From Numida meleagris (taxonomy: Eukaryota > Chordata > Aves > Galliformes > Numididae), in contig NC_034438.1 of NCBI RefSeq assembly GCF_002078875.1, positions 23,139,030 through 23,203,029 of the forward strand: DNA of 64,000 nt, written 5' to 3'. The position numbers and the translations under genes are program-made. Position 1 is the first letter of the stretch. The number at the start of each line of letters is the position of its first letter. This document shows, in pieces, positions 50,701-62,700 of this stretch. The notes under the pieces were generated by a model. The model had not been told where the DNA came from and made no database searches. It worked only from the letters and a program-made list of their open reading frames with translations.

Positions 50701-53700
50701 CCAGTGTCTCACCACCCTGAGTAATAAAACCTCCTCTTAATATCTAATGTAAATTTCCCTACTTTTAGTTAAAACTATTCCCCCTTGTCCTATCACTATC
50801 AGTGAATGTAAAGTTGCTCTCTCTCCTATTTATGAGCTCCCTGCAAGTACTGGAAGGCTACAATGAGGTCTCTCCAGGCCTTTCTTTTCTTCCAACTCAA
50901 TAAGCATAGCTCCCTCAACCTTTCTTTGTAGGAAACATGCTCCAGCCCCTCATGGCCTCTTCTGGACCCACTCCAATAGCTCTATGTCTTTCTTGTTCTG
51001 AGGGCCTGGACAGGGTACTCCAGATGGGGCCTCATAAAGGCAGAGCAGAAGGGACCTCCCCCTCCCTGCTGGCCACCTGTCTTCTGATGCAGCCCAGGAT
51101 ACTGTTGGCCTTCCAGGCTACAAGTGCACACCGCTGGCTCTCATCAAACTTCTCATCCACCACAACCACCAACTCCTCCTCCACTGGACTTTCACTCATG
51201 CTTTTAGTAGAATCATAGAATTGCTCAGGTTGGAAAAGACCTTAGAGATCACCAAGTCCAACCGCAATGTAGTATGGTACTTCTTCAACAAATGCTCTCA
51301 AATCATTGCCTCTTCTAACATTCCAGAGTAGATACAGATGAAAACTATTGATAGCTAGCCATCAGCCATGAACAGGAAATCAGAATTATTAAACTCAAAC
51401 AGCAACTTGATTTAGTTGCTTCAAAAGCACATTTCAACACTCCTGTGATTCATCAGTGCGTTCATTACTAACCAAATAACTCAGTCTTAACTAGAATATC
51501 ACAGACTCTTGAGACAGTCACTGTACAGTAGCAGATTTCCAAAAAACAGGAAAGAGTAGACACATCAAATTTTGAAAGGCTGTGTACATTTACAAATAAG
51601 ATATGCAAACAATAAATGTCTGATGAAAGAAAGCCTTTCTTCTCCAAGTGTTTCAGAGATGAATGGGGAAAAAACTCTTAGATCTCTTGACACTGATTGT
51701 GATATTCTAACACTGATTTATAAGAATGACAGGAAATCCATGCTCACTGAACTAAACAAGCTTACTAGATCAAGTGTCTTAGTTCTAGAAATAAGTTGTA
51801 TGCATAAACACACAGCAAGCATAGCAAGAAGTCCCCCAGCAGAAGCCCATTCTGCTTTTAGAACTAACAATTGCTGTACTTCTGCCAGATATTGCCATTG
51901 TTTGCAAAATTAACAACAGCTCTGAAAAAAAAAAAAAACAATGACCCACAGGACCTTCAACATCAGCTCCATGTAAGAAAAGTTCTCTCACATAGTAAAA
52001 AACCTGCAAAAGTTATTGCGGTTCTATTGAAATACACAAACTGAATACCATCATGTCAAGTTTCTGCTCTCAGAAAACCTCAGACTGGACTTCAGTACAA
52101 GTTCTTGGCCTGGTCTCTCTCACACGCAGGAAGACACAAGGAGAAGTAAACCAGAGATTACAGTGAAAAATACCATAATGACACAGTTGAAGGAGGCAAT
52201 TACTATCATGGAGATCTGGCTCTCCCCTATACTAATTCACTGAAATATTCTGTAATGCTAGGAAAACCAGCCTCAATGGAGAGGAACAAGTTCATCATAG
52301 CCTGGTCGTTCAAGTGAAAGCTACTGGACTTCAAGTTGTTCAGAACATTTACCATGCAGTGAAGTACTGCTGCCAACAAGAGCTACATTTCCTGTTTCAA
52401 AACAGTACTTAGAATACTCTGAAAAGATTAGACCTGACAGTCCAGAGAACTTACTGTGCACCTTCTCAACTTACACTCATTACATCTCACTTTAAAAGGA
52501 GAGCAAATGCCTATTCATCTGGATGCAGTGAGAAAAACCCGTGAAACACTCATGCTCATTGCTGCCTAGTAGTAAAACATTTAACTTAGCAGAGTTTGAA
52601 TAATGAACAGGGAACGTGAATTACCGATGCCTGCTGAACACAACATTGGAATGAAGTGATATTTAAATGAAAGCTATCAAATCTATACAAGACGTGTATC
52701 CTCTTGGTTTAAGAAGTTAGAACCACAATACTCTACATAAACAAGTGAATCTAGACTAACATAACTCGCTTTCCGTATTTAGTATTCTACCTGGATAATT
52801 ACATTAAATGCATTATTTAAGCTATTCTTGTTTGCTAATAATGAGGAATAGAAAAAAGCCCCAAAGAAAAGCTCCACTAGGTGATAATACACAGGCACAG
52901 ATGAAAAACAACAGCATGACTGGAACCACCAAGCATCCAGAGACCTCGAACACATGCTGCATGATTTACATGGTAAAAACTAGGTGACCCCTAAAAGATG
53001 TAGAATTTCTGGGACAGTCTTTAAATATCCAATGGCAGTCCCTAATAGGGCAACTACAGAATGCTTAGTCAGTCTGAGGGGGATATATTCTGGTGGATTT
53101 CTCCCCAGAAATGGACCAGCCCTTGCACTGACTCCTTGCCACAGCCCAATTTTCCTCAGACACTCAGCCCGTCCCAGCCCCTGCTACTTACAGAACAGAT
53201 GCCAACAATTCCCATCGTGCTTACCCAGCTCACTGTTCCCTCTTTCCACTTAACACTTCTTTCACTAGTCTTATCTCACCCAAGCTCCCAAGTGCAGCAC
53301 CCTGATTTTCTGATTTTTTTCTTTAACTATTAGTCACACCAACCAAGAAGCACAATTTAAGAACAGACTGTTTTCCATACATACTGGTCACATACAAACA
53401 CTTCAGATTATATTTTCAAGATCTGAATTAGCTTGGAATACTGGTACAGCCCAATTAACCTTTTCCATCTTAACTTTCACTTATTTCTTGTAGTCTCTTT
53501 CCCACAATATCAATCTGAAAAGCAAAGATTAGAATTACTTTATTTGTGTCACTAGGAGTCAGGTATAAACAGCACCCCAATACTTACATTAAGAATGCAA
53601 AATCAGAAAAAAACAATGCATCTGTAATTCACATTTGCAAGACTACCTACAGGATTGTTAAAAATGTCTCCTGCGCTCGCTTAACAAATTACACTCATAT

Positions 53701-56700
53701 ATCCAGTTAGCACAAAGGGCATAATAAAAAAGGGTATATAAAACCACCTATTTACAAATTTAGGGGGAAAAAAAAGAAAAGGAGGTAGCCTAAGCCACCC
53801 CCTACCCTTCATCAGGGAGCATGTGGCTGAAATGGGGTAGAAGAATTCATTCTATACAAGTTTTTACAGCTTTTTAAAAACCAAATTAAAGAGAATAGAG
53901 ACCTCTGTTGTCTAGGAGACAAAAACTAGTCATCTGCTACAATTTTCATTAATACATCACAGATGAACAAATTAAAAGACTCAAACTACTTACTAAATGT
54001 AATGATTCTTTGTATTACTGTTCACTGGGAACAGCTCCAGCATTGTTCCACCATGAGTAAGATGCTCTGATAGCTTACCACAGATTAACAAATTAAAGAC
54101 TCGAGAACTAGATATTAGATGTAATGACTCTGTGTTACTGCTCTCTGGGAATGGCTCCAGCACTGTTTCACCACAAGTAAGATGCTCAGATAGTGTACAA
54201 CATTAAAATGTTCTGAAAAATGTTACCAGCTAAATTTATTTTGCTATTTGTGACTTCAATTTCCTTTAAGGGGGCCAGCTGAGTAGAGAACTAGGAGTTC
54301 TCCATCCTGTAATGTGTACTTCAAATTGTTTGAAAAATAAAATAGAAACTAACAATGCATTTGAAGAGGCATACTTCAGCTGCCTTCTTCCCCCCTTAAT
54401 GGAACTAAGTAAGTGACAGTGACGTTAAGCACTCTAGACATCAACATTTGATTTGGTTCAGTACGCTTTGATTCCAAGAACTGGCAAGGAAGTAAAAACA
54501 ACATCTCACTGCAGAGGTCAAGAAACAGAGCAAATAAACACTCGTTCTGAAACACTGATTTGGATAGGGATTATAAAGGTTTCACAACACATCAGCAACT
54601 CAAAACAATAATTTCAAATTAAAATTGTGTAACTTATGTAGAGAATTATAACAGGCATAACTGCATAAAATACTTTTATTAGGAATAGACAACTACTTCT
54701 AAAGCAAGGTAGGAAGGTAAATCTTTAACAGTAGTTGACAAGTGGAAGTAATTAAGACAACTAAATTTCTTTCATGCCTTAGATCGTGTTACCAGGAGTG
54801 CGGCACATCAAAACAATATAATAACCATGTTGTTTGGGAGAACAGATAACACTAGAATGCTGCATTTGGAAGTGACAGCTTTTTTATTTTCTCAATATAC
54901 ACAGGATTCATAGGACAATACTGAAAAGATATCCAAGTAAACTGACAGAAGTACAACTGTTTAGCTTTCGAGAAAAAAAAAAGAAACCAAGGATAAAGTA
55001 ATAGACTTGGAAAGCAGAAGTGGACTTTCAAAGAGGATTAAGTATTTTTCATGCATGAAGTCAGAGCAAGAAAACAATTCATCAGTAACACAGCTACTTA
55101 AGTACAACTAAGGAATAACAAGCAGCTGTATGCAATTCTAGAAATTTTCATTTTTGGCTTAGGTTCAAGGGAAAAGGATGATCTGTTAATGACTAAAGTG
55201 GTTTCGATCCATGCAGAGAAAACAGTTTTCTTCACAAAAAACTTTTAGAAGATGATAGGATTGATATCTTTCACCTTCCTCTAAGACACTAGTCACTGGC
55301 TACCTTATAGCTCTACCACCATATCATTTTTGTCCTTTGCTTCAAGATCCTCAGAAATTATTTCAACCTCCCTTCTTTAGTAGACACTGACACCATCCAG
55401 CTTTTACTGTGTCAGCTTTTTCAGCATTCACCCATAATTGCCTTCACCTAGTTATGCGTTTTCCCCTTTGCCTTTGTCCTTGGAAGGAGGTTCCAAGAGA
55501 ACAAAAGAGATACAGCCCCAATTTTATCCTTCTAACTACTTAACATGGTCAGCAAAGACATTACACCTTCAAAAAACCTGACCCTGTGCAGACTAGAAGC
55601 TGAATCCAGATTGGTGAATCCACTCTGGGGAAATCATGAGTGAAGATCAACAAGTCTTACAGAATCAACCCTAGCCAATTAGGATTTCTTAGCCCTACCA
55701 CTCCCACTGAAAGCTTCCGTATTTCAGCTCCCAAAATTAGAACCCTTCACTATTTTAGACTAAATTTACTACTGATCAATTTCAATTGATGTAATTCAGT
55801 ATGAGTTTTCAATCTCCATTAGGTCTTCTCTATCATGACTGTGTCCCCAAACTACCCTACAGTCTGTGTTTTAATGCATGAAACTTATTTCAATACAAGC
55901 TCTCAATCAGTTATCACAGATTATTTCCTATACCCACTACATATTTGTCTTTTCTAAATGTATATAATACTAACTATAACCATTCTGTTAAGAATCCTTC
56001 CTGAGTTTTGTTCAACTCCTGCTCTCTGCTGAGTACTTCCTAAGATTACATGACTGGCTCTGAAAACTAGGCAAAAAAAAACGCTGCAGAAAAAAAAAAA
56101 GCCTGAAACTATCTTCACTGGCCTGAGAGTTTTAGGACTTCTTGATCAAGAAGAAAACTATGTACCTCACTCTTCATAAAGGAATAAGTTCTCCAGAGCA
56201 ATTAAACCTGCTGCTCCTTCAGTTGAAAATCTCTCTATGATATTCTTTGCTTCCAATGAGCACTCTTGGAGAGAGATTTGACAGGGCTTACTTTTTGAGA
56301 AAAGGAAGAAAAGTGTATTTGGCTAGCAGTGGATATCAGTGTTTTTCTCCTCCTATGTTAACTGCTGGTTCTGTGCTTTTACGCAAGGAACCAGCCTTTG
56401 GAAAATAATATAAGTGTTTTTAAGTCCAATAATACTGTCCATATTCTGGCAGATTAAGAATCTGAAATTTCAATTTGTACATGTTCAGTAAAAACTTCAT
56501 GTAAATCAAACAGCTAAACTCCACAGAGACTTTCTCATTGTTCATGCCACAACAAGCTGTACAAGTTTCAAGAAGCTATTCATACTCTGATGCAGTGCAA
56601 AATACTGCTGGTTCTTTATGCTGTGTCCCTCCCTTCATCATTGTAAACCCAAGGCAGATTAAAGTTATAGGAATTTCACAAGTGGTAACTCAAATCTTTG

Positions 56701-59700
56701 CATGTTTTACTGTCCTAATAGTAGGAACTGTTTATGTTCAACAGTACAAAGGAATCCTTAAAATATATTGTTGTTGTTGCAAGACATTATCTGTGATTAA
56801 AAACCACTTACTATGAGGAAGAACTGCCCTGAAAGGTTCCACATGTAACACAAGGAAGAATTATTGACAAGTGCAGAAGCAGCCTTTGTTTTGCCTCTAA
56901 TGAAAGTACACGTAATTGCCAGAACAATCCTTTCAAAAACTTTTAACGTTCCCATCACTGATCAGCCATTTCCCTCCTAGCCTGTGCCTCTCCCTACCTC
57001 TCCTTCTCCAAATGACATTGAAAGATTTTCACTCCAGAACTACCAGAACACAATTATTAAATAAAATACTGCAGAACTATCCAGCTGTTTTTCTCTCGCT
57101 TGGCTCTGAAGCAGTGTGCACCTGGCATCACTCACAGCTCAGCTCTGGCAGTGGCAGGTTCCTGCCGGAGCTGGCTCTGAACTGACATGGGGCACTGCTG
57201 AGCTCTGCTCACAGAGATTATCCCTACACCTTTCCTGATACCAAAACCTTGCCATGCGAGCACAATACAAGCATCACGTCTCTTAGCTGTTCTAAAAACT
57301 CGTTCCTTCCTTAGCTATGAAAGGTACAGTATGTTCTTCTTTGTAACACTGAACTCACTCTACATAGTGCAGAAATAATACATATCTTCGGAAAAATGCA
57401 GCTATAACCACTACTGAATATCTATCAAAACACAGCAGTTCTGAATTATGGTGCAGTAACAGCACTGAGGAAGCGCGCTCTTGAAAACTACTTACTATGT
57501 AGGACATTTAAAGGGCACTTTGAATATTATTGAATATTAGGGTTCTGATCCTTCAAAAATAATTGAGTTTTCCCTTCCTTCATGCAAGTTTCTTTCACTT
57601 TAGCTACACTTCAACAGAAGCTGCCACGTGGAAGCTGCACAGATAAGTTCTGCTGCAATACAAGGTAGTAGTCATCAATTCTGCAGTGCTTCAGCATCAG
57701 ACCTTCAGCTCATCCTTCCTGCCAAGCCAGACAGAAGATTAATTTGTGCTCATGTGAGTCAGATTAACTGCAATATCCAAATTATCACTGGAACTAGCTC
57801 TGTTGTGAAGTTAAGCTCTAGTCTCTGGGGCTAAGTATGTGTTAAACTAATCCTGTGACCTCAGTGGGAGCAACTCAGGCATCTAGTGCCATTTTTAGAT
57901 CTCTTAGAGAATCTCAGACATCTATACAAGAAGGGCAGTCATGACAGAACCATGGAAAACTTTGAGGAGCAACAACTGGAGGTTAACCAGTGTTTGGATA
58001 ATGTAGAGAAAGGCAATAGCTGATACAGCTGCTTTAAACCAGTCTTAGATTACTTGAGAACTGTAAAGGTCACAATCTGGTAAATAAAGAAAGAATTGCT
58101 TACCCCTTTCCAAGGATCAGGGCTCACCAAATACTCCAAAGGAGAGGATCTCCAAGTAGAGGTGCTTCCCTTGCAGCTGCCAGCCCTTCAATAAGGTTAG
58201 GGAGCCAGGCTCCACCCCTTCCAGTAACAAAGGTGAATTGCTTCCACCTGTGCTCCCAGGGCTGGCTGTGTTCCTTCACCAGGCACTCAACCACTGGTTC
58301 AGGCCGGGACCTAACAGTTCCCATACAGATACCTAATCCAACCAAAGAAACTGCTTCTGTAATTAACATTATATAATTTTGAAGGTTTCCATGACTGTGG
58401 GCTTCCACGCTGTAACTGAACAAGACATACAGTATTCTGTTCAATCTTCATCCACATCACTTAGCTGTTTCCACCAGGAGGCTACCATTCATATTTAAAA
58501 TACAAATATATCTTACTTTTCAGTCTTACCTTAATTTCTATAGTATCAAATATCTGCATCTGCTCAGAGCTCTCATCACAGCAGGGGAAGTGATCCAACT
58601 GGATTCATCACAGAACCCCATTTAAGTCCTGATTCCACAGGTACTCAGAAGTAACTATTTCACTTGCTTGGACAATTGGGACAGCCCTCCAACCTTCTGC
58701 AGCCTGTCAGCCAAGCCACAGAGTTTTGTGAAATTCATCTCTATGCTCTTAAAAAAAAAATTCTTCCCTCAGTAGTAGCATTATTCACTTAAAAACCAAA
58801 CATTTTTATAGTACTCAAGTTGCTCAACTGTTTCACAGTAAATTAAACTTGCACTGGATTTCAAAACTGCAGTTTCAGAACCTTTGTATTATTTCCCAAG
58901 ATAAAAGACTATAACCATACCAAATTCTACAACATTAAAAAAAGCACACCAAGGAAATAATCATACTGGAAAAGATTTAAGCCAATTTTAGAAATTTACC
59001 TATGGTTTATCAAAGATTTGTTTCTTATTCGTTTAATCTCTTCAAGAATAAACAGTCACAACATCAAGGACATCTAAGCCTTTTCTACATGGTCAGTCCC
59101 ATGTCAACGCCGAAGACTTGTTCAGTCATCACGGGACTGCTGGATGACCTGTTACTTTCAGAGGACCTGAGACTGACCCAAACTTGACTTCCCACCTTGG
59201 CCTCAGGTCCACTCCCTCAGCACAGACTTGACTCCAGGCTGAACAAATACCGCCACTGGACCTACTTTGCTCAGCCTGTCTGGGTTAGGTGGGACTCCAC
59301 CATTTGTCAGTGAGAATGTTACCAAATGTGAGTTCATGTGCTCAAGACAGAAGTACTTCACAGTGAAGGAAATAGCAGAGCTCTCATTAGTCCATTTTCA
59401 TTCATGATGCTTCAAGTCACACCACATATGTATTTACAGTGCTGCTACATCAAATTATAGCAAGATGATCATATCTTCACTTGTATGGTGCATGAGAGCA
59501 TTTTCTTCCACACGACTTCAATGGGATCACAAGGTTTTTAACATTAGAATGTTATTCGTCTGCCTGTTTCACCACCCTTTGTCTTTCTACATGAAAGACC
59601 TCCTGTTTTGGTTGGTATACCATCCACGGGACAACTATTTGTAGAGGAATACTGTGATATCAAAAACACAACAGCCTTTGGGTTCAGTTTGAGGGCTTTT

Positions 59701-62700
59701 GTTTTTTTAATGTGTTACTCTTTTTAAAAAAGAGATGTTAGGTGTCTATATATCAAAATCATCGTGTCATGATCAATCCAAGCAAGCAAATACTTGAAAT
59801 GAGAAATTCTATCTACAGTCTAAATCCCTTTACTTCCAGGAGATGCCAAAAAAGAAACATAATTTTTGGTTTCCAAAAGAAGTAACTAACCCAAATGCTG
59901 AGCATGAGCAAACCAGACGTTTCTGTCTCTATCTTCCGTTCAACATCAAGCAAGAATCTCTGCTGAAATCTCTTCATTAAAAGGCAAGAGAGCAGTCACA
60001 GGAAATTAGTAGGCCACAGACAATTAGCAAAACCAAAATGAGAAAGAGAAAGCAGGAATCATAGAATTGCTCAGGTTGGAAAAGACGTTCAAGATCATCA
60101 AGTCCAACTGCAACCTAACCATACTACCCTAACAACCCACCGCTAAATCATGTCCCTGAGCACCACATCCAAATGGTTTTTAAACACATTCAGGGATGGT
60201 GACTCAACCACCTCCCTGGGGAGCCCATTCCAGTGCTTAACAACCCTTTCTGTAAAGAAGTTTTTCCTGATATCCAACCTAAACCTCCCCTGGTGCAGCT
60301 TGAGGCCATTTCCCCTTGTCCTGTCACCGCTGAGAGGAGACAAGCCCCGCTCAAACCGCAATCACCTTTCAGGTATTTGAAGAGAGCAATGAGGTCTCCC
60401 CTCAGCCTCCTCCTCCCCAGACTAAACAGCCCCTGTTCCTCCAGTCTCTCCTCATAGGGCATATTCTCCAAGCCCTTCACAAGCCTTGTTGCCCTTCTTT
60501 GGACCTGCTCCAGCACCTCAATGTCCTTTCTGTATCAAGGTGCCCAAAACTGAACACAGTACTCAAGGTGAGGCCTCACCAATGCTGAGTACAGGGGCAG
60601 GATTACTTCCTTAGTCCTGCTCACCACAACATTCCTGATATAAGCCAGGATGCCATTGGCCTTCTTGGCCACCTGGGCACACTGCTAGCTCATATTCAGC
60701 TGACTGTCCATCAGCACACCAAAGTCCCTTTCCGTTAGGCAGCTTTCTAGCCACTCCTCCCCAAGCCTGTAGGCTTGCCTGGGGTTGTTGTGACCAAAAT
60801 GCAGGACCCGACACTTGGCCCTATTGAAACTCACACAGTTTGCCTCAGCCCATTGATGCAGTCTATCCAGGTCCCTCTGTAGTGCCTTTCTACCCTCTGG
60901 CAGATCAACATTCCCTCCCAACTTGGTGTCATCTGCAAACTTACTGAGGGTGCACTCATCCCCTCATCAAGATCACTGATAAAGATGTTGAATAGAAGCA
61001 GCCCCAGTACTGAGCCCTGGGGGACACCACTCGTGACTGGCCACCAACTGGACTTAACTCCACTGACCACAACTCTCTGGGCCCTGCCATCCAGCCAGTG
61101 TTTCACCCAGCAGAGTGTACACCCATCTGTCCTCAAATCTGGCAACGACTCTTCATGTGATGCCTCTTCCCGCTTTCTCTGCCACACTACTTTGTGATTT
61201 TACGCAGATACTGAAAGTGACTGCACGTAAGGGAAGTAATCCCATAGACAAATAGTATGAATAAATTTAAATACGGTGCTCAGACAACACGATTTAGGTT
61301 GTCAAGGCCTATCTGGAAATTCTGGTTCTGTGTGTAAAGTATAATAAAACACATAGCCAGTACTATAAAACACATAGACTAAACTGAAATCCGGACACGC
61401 ATGAATTTAAAGTTGTCATGCCAACAAGATGACAATCAAGGTTTGGCATACTAAGGAGGCTTTCTGCCCCTTCAAGTAAATAAGTGGATGACTAAAGGTA
61501 TGCAGCATTACTTTTTGTGGGCAGCTGAATGAGAAAGAAGTTACCAGATACTAGAAGTGGGGGGGGAAAAAAGCCGCCAAAAAAAGGAAAAGCACGCAGC
61601 TTTCCTAAAACAACTACTGCAAGAGAGAAATCCAGAACTGTGTTTAACAAGGAGCTTCAAGTTACGGAGTTGTTGTTCTACAGTACTTTTATTGTGATAC
61701 ATTGCAGACCTTGCCTAACAGCCACTATAGAAGTCTTTCCTTGAAGAGAAATTGGAAAAAAAACATTACTTTAAGCAATGTCTTCAAACTGTGAGTACTG
61801 TTGAGGTAGGTTCCCATCTTAGGTCTCAGAAACACTACACAGGACAAGTTCTCTTCAGCCTGGAGAAGAGAAGGCTCCAGAGGGACCTCATAGCAGTCTT
61901 CCAGTGGCCTACAGGAAAACTGCACAGGGACTTTTTAGAAGGACATGTAGTGACAGGATGAGGGGAAGTGGTTTAAAGCTGGAAGAGGGTAGGTACAGAC
62001 TAGATATTAGGAAGAAATTCTTTACTGTGAAGGTGGTGAGACACTGGAACAGGTTGCCCAGTGAGGTTGTGAATGCCCCCTCCTGGAAGCATGCAAGGCC
62101 AGGCTGGATGGGGCTTTGAGCAGCCTGGTCTAGAGGGAGGTGTCCCTGCCTGTAGCAGGGGGTTGGAACTAGATCACCTTAAAGGTCCCTTCCAACCCAA
62201 TCCACCCTGTGATTCTATGCAGTTACAGGGCCAACAAGCAATGCAAGGGAAGCTGTTTCTGCTTTGTGTATCTATACACAATAAATTTGCTATATATTGT
62301 TTTTATACAGGAAAAGAATCCCCTACTTTTGTTGCTGAAGACATGTTCTAGAACAACGACATCTTTTTGCCTCCTGGTGCCAGGGAGTAAAGAACAGAGC
62401 TCACAGCCATTGGTGCCAGTCCAAACTACTGCTGGCAACAATGTCCGTGCCTGGGCTGCTGTTCCTCTAGAAAGACTGCACTGTGCACAATGCGAAGTAA
62501 AAACACAGCAACAAGCTCAAAGAACAAAATTTACTAAATTTTCTGTGAACAAAAACTGAACTAAGATGACAGACTCCAATGAATGAACCAGATGATAACA
62601 ACACTATGCTTACAGCAGCTCCTTGTACAGAAGTACAGCTGAAATGTGACAGCTTAGTTTCTAAAAGGCTTAACTATTTCAGCTGACATCCTAAATTCAT

